A stretch of 61,908 nucleotides of DNA from an uncultured Bacteroidales bacterium (GCA_902760865.1 CACWID010000013.1:1-61908), one strand, 5' to 3'. Positions 51,686-60,494 are shown, counted from the first letter of the stretch. Notes: a model not told the origin generated them from the sequence alone. Program-made: numbers and translations.

Positions 51686-52804
51686 ATGGCGGATAAAGGA
51701 TATACCTCATTGACGTGGCGCATTGCCTTTGCCAGCCTGCAGGGCATGGGTGTGGACCTGGCCCGCAAGCTGCTCGACGTCGTCGGCAGCGAGGAGCAGT
51801 TCTTCGGCATGAGCGAGAAGGAGCTGCGCAGCCTCACCCGCGGGCGCAGCAAGATCTATAGCGACAGCTACCGCCGTGACGTGCTGCAGCGCGCCGTGCA
51901 GGAGGAAGCCTTCATTCATGAGCACGGCATCAACGTCTTTTACTTTACCGACGAGGACTATCCCCATCGCCTGATCGAGGCCCCTGACGCCCCGGCGATG
52001 ATCTATACCCTGGGCCGTTGCGACCTGGAGAGCGCCCACGTCATCAGCGTAGTGGGGACGCGGCATGCCACGCAGTATGGCATCCGGTTCTGTGACACGC
52101 TCATCGGTGAGCTATCGCAGCGGCTGCCCGGCCTGGTGGTCGTGAGCGGTCTGGCCTATGGCATCGACATCGCTGCCCACCGTGCCGCCCTCAAGCACGG
52201 CGTGCCCACTGTGGCGGTGCTGCCCCGCGGACTGAACCGTATCTATCCCGCCACCCACCGCAACGACGCCATTGCCATCGCCCGCCGCGGAGGCATGCTG
52301 CTGACGGACTATACCAGCCAGGACCCGGTGCAGAAGAGCAACTTCCTGGCACGCAACCGCATCGTGGCAGCGCTGAGCGACTGCACCGTGGTAGTGGAGT
52401 CGGCCGGTTCGGGCGGCGCCCTGGTGACGGCCTCGCTGGCCATGAGCTATGACCGCGACGTGATGGCCGTGCCCGGACGCTGCGGTGACGAATTTTCGGC
52501 CGGCTGCAACAAGCTGATCGCGACCAACAAGGCGGCCCTCATCACGAGTGCCGACGACCTGCTGGCCGCCATGCGCTGGGAGGGCGCGAGCGCTCGCCAG
52601 CCCCAGCAGTTCGCCTTGTTCCCCGACCTGAGCAAGGAGGAACAGGCCGTTGTTGATGTCATCCGAGACCATGGCGAGATACACCTCAATGCCCTTGCCG
52701 ACGTCCTGCAACAGCCTGTCTATAAGCTCATGAGCACCCTTGTGGAACTCGACTGCCGAAAAGTCATCGTCACCCTGCCCGGATGCCGGTACACCCTCAT
52801 GTAA
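51686..52804 (+). CDS. dprA: DNA-processing protein DprA
   Basis: A 372-residue DprA/Smf protein that loads RecA on single-stranded DNA during natural transformation and may act in recombination generally. It has an N-terminal SAM/HhH-like region (about 10-70), the Rossmann-fold DprA core (about 80-290; YPHRLIEAPDAPAMIYTLG, VISVVGTRHATQYG, VVSGLAYGIDIAAHRAAL, VAVLPRGLNRIYP, RNRIVAALSDCTVVVE, SGGALVTASLA) and a C-terminal winged-helix domain (about 305-370). All expected motifs are present. Confidence 0.96.
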   Translation: MADKGYTSLTWRIAFASLQGMGVDLARKLLDVVGSEEQFFGMSEKELRSLTRGRSKIYSDSYRRDVLQRAVQEEAFIHEHGINVFYFTDEDYPHRLIEAPDAPAMIYTLGRCDLESAHVISVVGTRHATQYGIRFCDTLIGELSQRLPGLVVVSGLAYGIDIAAHRAALKHGVPTVAVLPRGLNRIYPATHRNDAIAIARRGGMLLTDYTSQDPVQKSNFLARNRIVAALSDCTVVVESAGSGGALVTASLAMSYDRDVMAVPGRCGDEFSAGCNKLIATNKAALITSADDLLAAMRWEGASARQPQQFALFPDLSKEEQAVVDVIRDHGEIHLNALADVLQQPVYKLMSTLVELDCRKVIVTLPGCRYTLM

Positions 52805-52837
52805 TGCGGGCTTTCACACTTTTTAATACTTGATTTG

Positions 52838-52868
52838 TTTGATGGTTTCAAATAAAGCAGTAACTTTG
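52838..52868 (+). promoter_or_regulatory. Promoter of the 52908 gene
   Basis: TTTG (52838-52841), a 19-nt spacer and TAACTTTG (52861-52868), 39 nt before the ATG. Confidence 0.65.
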
Positions 52869-52907
52869 AAGTTTCGAAGAACAATCATAAATTAAAAGCA
52901 CGTCGAT

Positions 52908-53789
52908 ATGAATACTGACAGAATCCCCGACTCAGAGTTCATCATCAATGATGATGGCTCGGCATTTCACATCCATGTGAAACCCGAACAGCTGACCGAC
53001 AATATCATCGTGTGTGGCGACCCCGGCCGCGTGACGATGATTGCCTCCTACTTCGACACCCGTGACTGGGAGACCTCCAGTCGCGAGTTCCACGCCATCG
53101 GCGGAACGTGCAACGGCAAGCCCATCATGGCATTGTCACATGGCATCGGCCCCGACAATATCGACATCGTGATGACCGAGTTGGATGGTCTGGCCAATAT
53201 CGACTTTGAGACCCGCACGCCTCGCGCCGAGCATCGCACGCTCAACATCGTGCGCATCGGCACCTCGGGCGGCCTGCAGCCCTATGTGCCCGTCGGCACC
53301 CCGGTGATCGCTGCCAAGGCAATCGGCTTTGACGGTGTGATCAACTACTATGCCGACCGCAACAAGGTGGCCGACCTCGACTTTGAGACGAAGTTCTGCG
53401 AGTTCGTGAAGTGGAACCCGCTGTTGGCTCGCCCCTATATCGTTGATGCCGACCCGTGGCTGGTCGAGAAGATCGGCCGTGACGACATGGTGAAGGGCTA
53501 TACCATCTCGGCCGTGGGATTCTATGGTCCCCAGGGCCGCCGTGTGCGTCTGGACCTGATGGAGCCGGAGCTGAACAGCCGTATCGAGAAATTTGAGTAC
53601 AACGGAGGCCACATCACCAACTATGAGATGGAGAGCGCCGCCGTGCAGGGCTTGGCCCGGATGCTGGGTCATCGTGCGATGACGGTGTGCTCGATCATCG
53701 CCAACCGCGTGGCTACCGATGTCAATCCCAATTACAAGACCGCTGTCAATGACCTGATCAAGACCGTGGTTGACAGACTGACAGAATAA
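52908..53789 (+). CDS. Nucleoside phosphorylase (uridine phosphorylase-like)
   Basis: A 293-residue enzyme of the PNP/UDP phosphorylase family, cleaving nucleosides with phosphate in nucleoside salvage. Phosphate-site motif VCGDPGRVTMIASYF (about 35-49), SHGIGPDNIDIVMTEL, IVRIGTSGGLQPYVPVGTPV and the ribose/base-site block NYEMESAAVQGLARMLG are clear. Residue patterns fit uridine phosphorylase better than purine phosphorylase, but the substrate is not certain. It is monocistronic with its own promoter and a terminator (53822-53865). Confidence 0.9.
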   Translation: MNTDRIPDSEFIINDDGSAFHIHVKPEQLTDNIIVCGDPGRVTMIASYFDTRDWETSSREFHAIGGTCNGKPIMALSHGIGPDNIDIVMTELDGLANIDFETRTPRAEHRTLNIVRIGTSGGLQPYVPVGTPVIAAKAIGFDGVINYYADRNKVADLDFETKFCEFVKWNPLLARPYIVDADPWLVEKIGRDDMVKGYTISAVGFYGPQGRRVRLDLMEPELNSRIEKFEYNGGHITNYEMESAAVQGLARMLGHRAMTVCSIIANRVATDVNPNYKTAVNDLIKTVVDRLTE

Positions 53790-53821
53790 GATTAGATTAA
53801 ATAGGAGTAAAAATTTGATTC

Positions 53822-53865
53822 AGGGCTTGCCACCAGTGATTGGCCGCAAGTCCCTTTTTTTTTGT
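53822..53865 (+). terminator. Terminator after the 52908 gene
   Basis: An imperfect stem AGGGCTTGC/GCAAGTCCCT with one bulge is followed by a long T-run. Confidence 0.75.
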
Positions 53866-53987
53866 GCATGAAGGATTTGTCGTGTTAGGGTTACAAAACA
53901 AAAAAAATCTTAAATTGTAGAAGAAATATAATAATACATAGCAACCTTGCGTTATGAAGATGTAACAATTTTAAAACAGGATTGCCT

Positions 53988-54146
53988 ATGCACAAAACGA
54001 CTACTTCAACTAACAATGAAAAAGACGTGATTACATCAGTGAAAGGCCCCAAGAAGGCCACAATCGAGTTGCTCAAGCAGTTTGCCAGAGTTTACCAGTA
54101 TAACGTCGAGTTGCCCAGAGGGTTGGAGTCGATGATCCTGAATTGA
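53988..54146 (+). CDS. Small conserved-type protein of 52 residues
   Basis: A short frame encoding MHKTTTSTNNEKDVITSVKG, then PKKATIELLKQFARVYQYNV, then ELPRGLESMILN. The block KxATIExLKQFARxY and the ending LxxMILN recall very short Bacteroidales proteins found between larger genes. The first 18 residues are polar, and the rest forms one predicted amphipathic helix plus a tail. A GC-rich hairpin (54178-54208) follows. The function is unknown. It is too short for most gene finders, but the composition and framing hairpin make it a likely gene. Confidence 0.65.
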   Translation: MHKTTTSTNNEKDVITSVKGPKKATIELLKQFARVYQYNVELPRGLESMILN

Positions 54147-54177
54147 GGAAATCATCCCCTCTCCCTAAGGAAAAAAG

Positions 54178-54208
54178 GAGGCCTCCCCATCGCTGACGGG
54201 GAGGCCTC
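54178..54208 (+). terminator. Terminator after the 53988 gene
   Basis: A perfect 11-bp stem GAGGCCTCCCC/GGGGAGGCCTC with a 9-nt loop and a weak T-tail. An A-run precedes it, so it may also act in reverse. Confidence 0.65.
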
Positions 54209-54253
54209 TTCGTGTTAAAGGGCTGAATTATTGCGGCAAGTCACCGCATGTTG

Positions 54254-54284
54254 TTGCCCATGTCATTATAAAATTGTAAATTTG
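54254..54284 (+). promoter_or_regulatory. Promoter of the cdsA-mltF-DUF3332 unit
   Basis: TTG (54254-54256), a 20-nt spacer and TAAATTTG (54277-54284), 19 nt before the cdsA ATG. Confidence 0.75.
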
Positions 54285-54303
54285 CGGCACTAAAATTTCT
54301 GTC

Positions 54304-55149
54304 ATGAAGAATCTGATTAAGCGCATCCTGTCGGGTGCCATCTACATAGCACTGATAGTGACGGCACTCTTGCTGCTGGACAACTCACCCGTGATGTACC
54401 TGCTGGTGTTCGCCTTGCTCATTGTCCTGGGCATCGGCGAGATGATCACCATGGCCAAGGACGATGCCACACAGTCGTGGCTGGTCAATGTCATCGACAT
54501 GCTGGGCGGCGTGGGGATGTTTGTGGCGTTCTACCTGCACTATGAGGGCGAGACGCTTCAGTCCCGGGCGTTGTGGCTGCTGCCAGTGGCTACCTACCTG
54601 CTGCTGCGCTGCATTGTCCAGCTCTACCGCCCGCGGCAGAATGCCCTTCACAGCCTGGAGCGCTCATTCTTTGCGCTGGGTTATGTGGCATTGCCCGTGT
54701 CGATGCTCAACGGCATCATGAGCATTACCGCACCGCGGCTTTTGCTGGGTGTGTTCATGTTCATCTGGCTGTATGATACCGGGGCCTATTGCGTGGGAAT
54801 GCTGCTGGGCCGTCACCGGCTGTTTGAGCGGATTTCGCCCAAGAAGTCATGGGAGGGCGTCATCGGCGGCATCGCATTCGCTATTGCGGGCGCCTATGCC
54901 ACCTACTACTGGTTTGACGAATTCTTCCAGGTGCCCGACCTGACGATATGGCTGGGCCTGAGCGTCGTGGTGGCCGTCTTCTCGACCTTCGGCGACCTGG
55001 TGGAGTCGCTCATCAAGCGCACCGTCGGCGTCAAGGACTCTGGCAACATCATGCCGGGCCATGGCGGCATCCTGGACCGCATCGACAGCCTGTTGCTGGT
55101 GGCTCCTGCCGTGCTCATCTATCTGATGCTGGTGGTTCCCAATATCTGA
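54304..55149 (+). CDS. cdsA: Phosphatidate cytidylyltransferase
   Basis: Integral-membrane enzyme of 281 residues that makes CDP-diacylglycerol from phosphatidate and CTP, the entry to phospholipid head-group synthesis. Eight or so hydrophobic segments are followed by the family signature near the C-terminus: STFGDLVESLIKRTVGVKDS then MPGHGGILDRIDSLL, with the conserved Asp residues. ISPKKSWEGVIGG is also typical. It is 4 nt upstream of mltF and probably translationally linked to it. Confidence 0.95.
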   Translation: MKNLIKRILSGAIYIALIVTALLLLDNSPVMYLLVFALLIVLGIGEMITMAKDDATQSWLVNVIDMLGGVGMFVAFYLHYEGETLQSRALWLLPVATYLLLRCIVQLYRPRQNALHSLERSFFALGYVALPVSMLNGIMSITAPRLLLGVFMFIWLYDTGAYCVGMLLGRHRLFERISPKKSWEGVIGGIAFAIAGAYATYYWFDEFFQVPDLTIWLGLSVVVAVFSTFGDLVESLIKRTVGVKDSGNIMPGHGGILDRIDSLLLVAPAVLIYLMLVVPNI

Positions 55150-55153
55150 TGTA

Positions 55154-56533
55154 ATGAGGCGCATCATCCCGTTTCTGGCATTGATCTGGTTGCTGTCGTG
55201 TGTCGTGGCATGCGGCGGCAAGGCTGATGAGCAGGAGCAGCATCGCCTGCCCGACACGCTGAACGTGGGCACGCTCTACAATCCTACGGGTTTCTTCATC
55301 CTCAAGGGCGACACGATGGGCTATGACTATGACCGCATCTGTGACTTTGCCCGCTCCCACGGCATCGTGCTCCGCTTCAAGGTGGCCCGCAGCATGCCCG
55401 ACCTGCTCAACTGGCTCAAGAATCGCGAGGTCGATGTGCTGGCGTGCGAGATACCGGTCACTGCCGAGTACAAGACGCGCGTGCTGCACTGCGGCGCCGT
55501 CAATGAGACCTACCAGGTGCTGGTTCAGCACAGCGGCCAGGGGATGATCTATGACGTGACGCAGCTCATCGGCCGCGAGGTGTACGTCGAGAAAGGCTCC
55601 AAGTATGAGTCCCGCCTGCGCAACCTCGACAACGAGGTGGGCGGCGGAATCACCATCCACACCGTCGAGGGCGAGGAGGCGTTGCCGTCCGAGCTGATCC
55701 AGCGGGTGTCGCGACGTGAAATCGGATTTACCATCGTGGACAGTGACATCGCCCAGATGAATCTGACCTATTATGACAGCATCAATATCGGACTGAGGGT
55801 CGGTTTTGCACAGCACTCGTCGTGGGCTGTGGACCCGCGTGACCAGTGGCTGGCCGACAGCATCAACGCATGGGCCGCCAGCGTCAATGCCCAGGAATAC
55901 TCCAAGCAGGCCCTGAAGCACTACTTCGAGATGAACCGCGGCCCCAAGCCGGACTCCGTCAAGGTGGACACGCCCGCCGTGACCCCGCCGGGCGCCATTT
56001 CGCCCTATGACCACGTCTTCAAGCAGTATGCCCAGGAAATCGGGTGGGACTGGCGGTTGCTGGCAGCTATCGCCTACTCAGAGTCGGGCTTTGACCCCAA
56101 TGCCACATCGTGGATGGGCGCCAGGGGCCTGATGCAGGTGATGCCCAGGACGGCACGGTCCTTCGGCGTGGAGAGTGAGAACGACTTGACCAACCCCGAG
56201 GTCAGCGTCCGCATAGCCTCCAAAATTCTTAAGGAGCTGGACGGCATCATGCGCAGCCGCACCGGTGCAGCCGACCGCATCAAGTTTGTGCTAGCGGCCT
56301 ACAATGCCGGCTCGGGCCACGTGACAGATGCCATAGCGCTGGCGCGCAAGTATGAGCTCGACCCGCGCGTGTGGAGCGAGAACGTGGAGCAGGCCATGTT
56401 GTGGAAGATGGATCCCGAGTACTACAACGACTCGGTGTGCTCCAACGGCTATTGCCGCGGCACCGAGCCTGTGGACTATGTGGTCAAGGTGCTCAACTGC
56501 TACGAGAACTACAAGAAAAATTATAAGAAATAG
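55154..56533 (+). CDS. mltF: MltF-like membrane-bound lytic transglycosylase
   Basis: A 459-residue peptidoglycan lytic transglycosylase with two domains. A lipoprotein signal (LSCVVACGG, Cys about 22) is followed by a solute-binding-protein-like regulatory domain (about 35-260; TLNVGTLYNPTGFFILKGDT, VDVLACEIPVTAEYKTRVLH). The C-terminal SLT domain (about 280-440) has catalytic Glu310 in AIAYSESGFDPNATSWMGA, then GLMQVMPRTARSFGV and VLAAYNAGSGHVTDAIALA. It cleaves glycan strands to give anhydromuropeptides at the inner face of the outer membrane. DUF3332 follows after 32 nt. Confidence 0.94.
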   Translation: MRRIIPFLALIWLLSCVVACGGKADEQEQHRLPDTLNVGTLYNPTGFFILKGDTMGYDYDRICDFARSHGIVLRFKVARSMPDLLNWLKNREVDVLACEIPVTAEYKTRVLHCGAVNETYQVLVQHSGQGMIYDVTQLIGREVYVEKGSKYESRLRNLDNEVGGGITIHTVEGEEALPSELIQRVSRREIGFTIVDSDIAQMNLTYYDSINIGLRVGFAQHSSWAVDPRDQWLADSINAWAASVNAQEYSKQALKHYFEMNRGPKPDSVKVDTPAVTPPGAISPYDHVFKQYAQEIGWDWRLLAAIAYSESGFDPNATSWMGARGLMQVMPRTARSFGVESENDLTNPEVSVRIASKILKELDGIMRSRTGAADRIKFVLAAYNAGSGHVTDAIALARKYELDPRVWSENVEQAMLWKMDPEYYNDSVCSNGYCRGTEPVDYVVKVLNCYENYKKNYKK

Positions 56534-56565
56534 TCGTTGTCAATAAAATCAAGAAATCATCAATT

Positions 56566-57123
56566 ATGAGAAAGAAACATTTAGTAGTGGCTACTGTTTT
56601 AGCCCTGTCAGCATCCATGATGATGCAGTCGTGTATCGGCAGCTTTGCCCTGTTCAACAAGGTGAAGAACTGGAACGAGCACGTGGGAGACAAGTTTGTG
56701 AACGAAATCGTGTTCGTGGCAATGTGGATTTTGCCGGTCTATGAGCTCTGCTTTACTGCAGACCTGCTGGTGCTGAACAGCATCGAGTTCTGGTCGGGTG
56801 AGAATCCCGCATTGGCCCAGGCCGAGACCAAGGTCATTGACGGCAAGGACGCCCAGTATCTCGTGGCCCGCAACGAGACTGGCTACACCATCACCAACAT
56901 GACCACCAAGCAGGTGACCCGCTTCAACTTTGATGCCAAGGACAACTCGTGGTCGCTCGAGAACAACGGCCAGGAGGTGAAATTGTTCACCTTTGTTGAC
57001 GCAAACCATGTCGATGTGCTGACCCGTGACGGCAGCTACACACGCGTGGAACTGTCACAGGCCGGTGTGCTGGCCTATCAGGAACTGGTAGGCTTCGGCG
57101 GCACAGCATTCGCGCTGAAGTAA
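56566..57123 (+). CDS. DUF3332 family lipoprotein
   Basis: A 185-residue lipoprotein with lipobox MMMQSC (Cys about 23) and the start of the DUF3332 family (IGSFALFNKVKNWNEHVGDK, FVNEIVFVAMWILPVYELCF). A hydrophobic stretch (about 47-65) is followed by a small beta-rich C-terminal domain (YTITNMTTKQVTRFNFDAKD, VDVLTRDGSYTRVEL). The family is widespread in Gram-negative bacteria without a known function. It is last in the cdsA-mltF unit, ended by the hairpin at 57155-57185. Confidence 0.85.
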   Translation: MRKKHLVVATVLALSASMMMQSCIGSFALFNKVKNWNEHVGDKFVNEIVFVAMWILPVYELCFTADLLVLNSIEFWSGENPALAQAETKVIDGKDAQYLVARNETGYTITNMTTKQVTRFNFDAKDNSWSLENNGQEVKLFTFVDANHVDVLTRDGSYTRVELSQAGVLAYQELVGFGGTAFALK

Positions 57124-57154
57124 GCAGGGATAACGGTATTTACTGAAACAAAGC

Positions 57155-57185
57155 AGGCGACCCCTTCGCGGGTCGCCTGTTTTTG
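57155..57185 (+). terminator. Terminator after the DUF3332 gene
   Basis: An AGGCGACC/GGTCGCCT stem plus extra C-G pairs and a TTCG-type loop, followed by a GTTTTT tail. Confidence 0.85.
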
Positions 57186-57188
57186 GAT

Positions 57189-57226
57189 TGCTGATGGCTA
57201 AAAGCTGAAATCTAATAGCTCACAGC
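57189..57226. repeat. Short AGCT-rich intergenic repeat
   Basis: AGCTGAAATCTAATAGCT and CACAGCTTTAAAGG show repeated AGCT-containing units between the convergent DUF3332 and 57239 genes, another of the simple intergenic repeats. Confidence 0.4.
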
Positions 57227-57238
57227 TTTAAAGGATGA

Positions 57239-59371
57239 TTACTTGATTACCTTAGCGGTGCTGGTGGTGCCGTCGGTGTAGGTGGTTACAACGATGGTCA
57301 TACCGTCAGCCTGCTGCATCTCCTGGCCAGCCATGTTGTAGTAGCGTACGCCAGCAACGGTCTTGTCGGCGTTGAGCTCCTCAACACCGGCGAAAGCGCG
57401 GGAGATCAGCATGTAGAAGTTGCCGGTCTCACAGTCGGCGATCACACCGATGGAGTACCAGTAGCCAGAGAGAACTGCGAAGTGCTCCTCACCCTCGAAG
57501 AGCTCGTGGTGGTTGGCATTGCCGAACTGCTCGTCCTCGGTCAGGGCCTCGTAAGCCTCGGGACCGTACTGTACACCTTCGATCACGATGTAGAAGTCGG
57601 CGGTGGGCCACTCGGTAGCGGTGGGATAGCCGTAGATCTCCTTGTTCAGCGGCAGGGCGATGTAGTAGGGAGTGGGAGTTCCGATACCCGGAGTCATCTC
57701 ATACCATAGCTCGTTGTCGTCCTTGTCGTAGAATACAACCCAAGCACCAGCATCGTGGGGATCCTCAGGCTGTACGCCACCAAGGGCGGGGATGGTGATC
57801 TCCATGGTAACAGCCTCGCTCACGGGCTGGTCGCCGTCCTGAGCGGTAGCGGTAACAACGACTACTACGTCGGTGTTGCCACGCTCGATGGTGTAAGGAT
57901 TGTCAACCTCAACGCCGTCAACGTACATGGTTACAGTGCCCTCACCGGTAGCGGTGATAACAACTGCATCGTCAAGAACCTCGTAAGAGATCACGGGAGT
58001 GGGGGTGGGGTCAGGCTGAGGCTCGGGTTTAGCCTTCTGGTTCACCATCTCGTTCACGTAAATGATTTCGCTGTCAACGCTGTCCTTGGTGGCCTTGGCA
58101 CTGAAGTGAACGTAAACGGGGTCAGCAGTCTCGTCATATTCGGGGCGCTCAATCACAACGGGGTTCTCAGCAACTTCCTGACCATACTCATCGTAGATGG
58201 TGAGCTCACCCTCCTCGCAGAAGAAGGTGATGTACATGTAGTCGGCATCGTAGCTTACCTCGTAGGTGGGAGCTGCGGGCACGGTAGGCGACTCGTCGAA
58301 GGCAACGAGGCCGGGAGCCACGTAGTCGTTGATGATATACAGGGTGGAGGGACCGACGTTGGTAATTATCGAGGCGGGCCACTCGGCAACGATGTTGCGG
58401 GCATCCTCGTCAACGTTGAAGGTAATCTCGTCGTTGAGGTTATAGTTGAACACGGGAGTTCCATAGGTCTCGGTATCGACAAAGGCATCGCCGGTCAGCG
58501 CATAGATGTGGCCGTTGTAGTAGGCGTCAACACCCAGATACTGGCGGGTGGGGAAGGTTGCCTTGCCATCGGCGATGGTTCCCTTGATGAAGGAGTCCGG
58601 GTTATTGTTGTTGAGGTTGCCGATGTAGATGTCCTCGCCGTCGATAATCACGTTCACGATGCATTCCTTGGTCATGGAGAGGTCGGTGGGGTCCGACAGA
58701 TAGGTCATCGTGTAGCTCTGGATGTAATAATCGTCCTCGGTCATGATGATGGGTTCGTCGGTCTGGGGAGCATAGACGATGTGCTGGTCGGCCATGTAGA
58801 ACCAGTCGGCCGTGGCGTCGCACAAGCCGATGAACTTATCGCCCAGTTGGGTCAGGACACCGTCCTGCCAGGTGAACTCGATTTCGCCCTCTTCCTCGAC
58901 AACGGGCATGCCCTCGTCCTCGTCATAGTGCATGCAGTAGGCATAATAGGGGTCGCCATAGTCGAGGATGTAGAGCTGCGGCAGCTTCACGACAAACTTG
59001 CCGTCGTCTGTCGGCTCAGCCTTAATCCAAGGAAGGATGGAGAACCAGATATAGCCCTGCGAGATGGGATTGTAGATGTAGAGGTTGCCGTCGGTGCCCT
59101 CTACCACCTTGCCGATGCCGCCGTCCACATCCTGGATGTAGATGTCGCCCAATCCCAGGCCATAGGCGAACGAGGATGCGTACATGTTGTCGTGCAGAAT
59201 GCCCTCAGGGGTGTCCATGATGGGCTCTTCTCCGTCCCGTAACAGTATGTTAGCGGGTTTCTTGAACTGAGATAATCTCATGTTAGCCTTGGCGGGCATG
59301 CGTTGGGCCAAGGCCATGCTCGGCACGAGCAGCGCTGCGATGAGCGTAATCAGAGTAATTGTACGTTTCAT
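57239..59371 (-). CDS. Large secreted repeat protein with Bacteroidales C-terminal tail
   Basis: A 710-residue secreted protein starting at MKRTITLITLIAALLVPSMA (an upstream in-frame ATG at 59446 would bury the signal peptide). The N-terminal 330 residues share the repeat design of the protein at 1-1531 (NLYIYNPISQGYIWFSILPW). Two Ig-like repeats (about 350-570, EVSYDADYMYITFFCEEGEL and YEVLDDAVVITATGEGTVTM) are related to those in the 36607 and 46442 proteins. A further domain (about 575-660) precedes the terminal tail AGVRYYNMAGQEMQQADG then MTIVVTTYTDGTTSTAKVIK, a secretion-type signal. The DNA of the tail is almost identical to that at 61764-61908. The function is unknown; surface or secreted structural protein is likely. 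Confidence 0.82.
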   Translation of the reverse strand: MKRTITLITLIAALLVPSMALAQRMPAKANMRLSQFKKPANILLRDGEEPIMDTPEGILHDNMYASSFAYGLGLGDIYIQDVDGGIGKVVEGTDGNLYIYNPISQGYIWFSILPWIKAEPTDDGKFVVKLPQLYILDYGDPYYAYCMHYDEDEGMPVVEEEGEIEFTWQDGVLTQLGDKFIGLCDATADWFYMADQHIVYAPQTDEPIIMTEDDYYIQSYTMTYLSDPTDLSMTKECIVNVIIDGEDIYIGNLNNNNPDSFIKGTIADGKATFPTRQYLGVDAYYNGHIYALTGDAFVDTETYGTPVFNYNLNDEITFNVDEDARNIVAEWPASIITNVGPSTLYIINDYVAPGLVAFDESPTVPAAPTYEVSYDADYMYITFFCEEGELTIYDEYGQEVAENPVVIERPEYDETADPVYVHFSAKATKDSVDSEIIYVNEMVNQKAKPEPQPDPTPTPVISYEVLDDAVVITATGEGTVTMYVDGVEVDNPYTIERGNTDVVVVVTATAQDGDQPVSEAVTMEITIPALGGVQPEDPHDAGAWVVFYDKDDNELWYEMTPGIGTPTPYYIALPLNKEIYGYPTATEWPTADFYIVIEGVQYGPEAYEALTEDEQFGNANHHELFEGEEHFAVLSGYWYSIGVIADCETGNFYMLISRAFAGVEELNADKTVAGVRYYNMAGQEMQQADGMTIVVTTYTDGTTSTAKVIK

Positions 59372-59452
59372 AAGTTGATTGTTTAATAAGGTTAAACATA
59401 TATGAATTAAAGAGTGGTTGATGAATCTGCCTTGAGGGGCAGGCATTCGCGG

Positions 59453-60382
59453 CTACTTGAAGAACTTGCTGTGGCGGATGAAGAAGTAGCCTATGGCCAT
59501 CAGCAATACCGACAGGATGACGGCAAAGGGGAATCCCAGCCACCAGTTCTCCATGCGGTTGGGCACGTTCATGCCGTAGAAGCCGGCGATGACCGTGGGT
59601 ATCATCAGCAGGATGGTGACGACGGTGAGGGTCTTCATGATGCGGTTGAGGTTGTTGCCGATCACCGACGAGTAGGTCTCCTGCTGGCGCTCGAGGATGT
59701 TGCTGTAGATGCTGGCCGTGTCCAGGGCCTGCTGTGTCTCGATCTCGACGTCCTCGAGCAGGTCCTCGTTGTGGGGGACGGAGCGCAGGCGCATCTTGAG
59801 GCGTGCCAGCACCGTGGCGTTGCCCTTGATCGAGGTGATGAAGTAGATCAGGAATTTCCCTATTCCCATGGTGCGCAACAGCTCGTCGTTGTCCATCTTG
59901 CGCTCCAGGCGTTCCTCGGCAGCATTCATCATGGCGTTCATCTGCTTGAGGTACTTCAGGTACCATACCGACGTGGAGAGCATCAGCGACAGCAGCAGGT
60001 CGTAGCCCTTGCAGTTGTTGATGTGGCGCTGCCTGCTCCAGCGGATGTAATCGTCGAGCACCTCGGTATCATAGTAGTTGACGGTGATGAACACGTCGTC
60101 GCGGATGAGGACGGCCAGAGGCGATGTCAAGAACATGGTGTCACCGTCGGCATCGGTGCCCTTGCTCGGGACGCGCACGAACACCAGGGTCCAGTTGTCC
60201 TCATGGTCCACACGGGGGCGCTCCTCGATGTCAGCGGCATCGTGGGTGAAGTCGGGCACGGCAAAGCGCTCCTTCAACAGCGCCAGGTCCTCTTCCGTCG
60301 GCTTGGTCACCTTGATCCAGCACCCCGACTTCCACTGGTGTATCTCACCAAATCCATCCTTGCATTTCCAATAACTGATCAT
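59453..60382 (-). CDS. corA: CorA-like magnesium/divalent metal channel
   Basis: A 309-residue CorA-family protein forming a pentameric inner-membrane Mg2+ channel. It has an N-terminal cytoplasmic alpha/beta domain (about 1-150), a long helix (about 170-250) and two C-terminal membrane helices (about 252-272 and 283-302) joined by the selectivity motif Gly-Met-Asn in AGFYGMNVPN. Length and layout are normal. It is transcribed from a good promoter (60427-60457). The 57239 gene starts 81 nt downstream on the same strand, so readthrough is possible. Confidence 0.93.
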   Translation of the reverse strand: MISYWKCKDGFGEIHQWKSGCWIKVTKPTEEDLALLKERFAVPDFTHDAADIEERPRVDHEDNWTLVFVRVPSKGTDADGDTMFLTSPLAVLIRDDVFITVNYYDTEVLDDYIRWSRQRHINNCKGYDLLLSLMLSTSVWYLKYLKQMNAMMNAAEERLERKMDNDELLRTMGIGKFLIYFITSIKGNATVLARLKMRLRSVPHNEDLLEDVEIETQQALDTASIYSNILERQQETYSSVIGNNLNRIMKTLTVVTILLMIPTVIAGFYGMNVPNRMENWWLGFPFAVILSVLLMAIGYFFIRHSKFFK

Positions 60383-60426
60383 AACGTATCAAGGTTTTAA
60401 AGACCATCTCATCTCGTTTCTCATCA

Positions 60427-60457
60427 CAAAATTACAAATAAATCTATTTCCCTCCAA
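60427..60457 (-). promoter_or_regulatory. Promoter of corA
   Basis: Minus-strand TTG (60457-60455), a 20-nt spacer and TAATTTTG (60434-60427), 44 nt before the ATG. Confidence 0.7.
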
Positions 60458-60494
60458 TACTTATACAAAAAATGGCCACTACAATAGTATCAAG

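Noticed and set aside
53891-54076. 61-codon minus-strand frame over the 53988 gene
   Set aside because: Hydrophobic low-complexity translation on the opposite strand of a better supported small gene.
57755-59242. 495-codon plus-strand open frame opposite the 57239 gene
   Set aside because: Antisense shadow: the minus strand encodes a signal peptide, repeats and the sorting tail in one frame.
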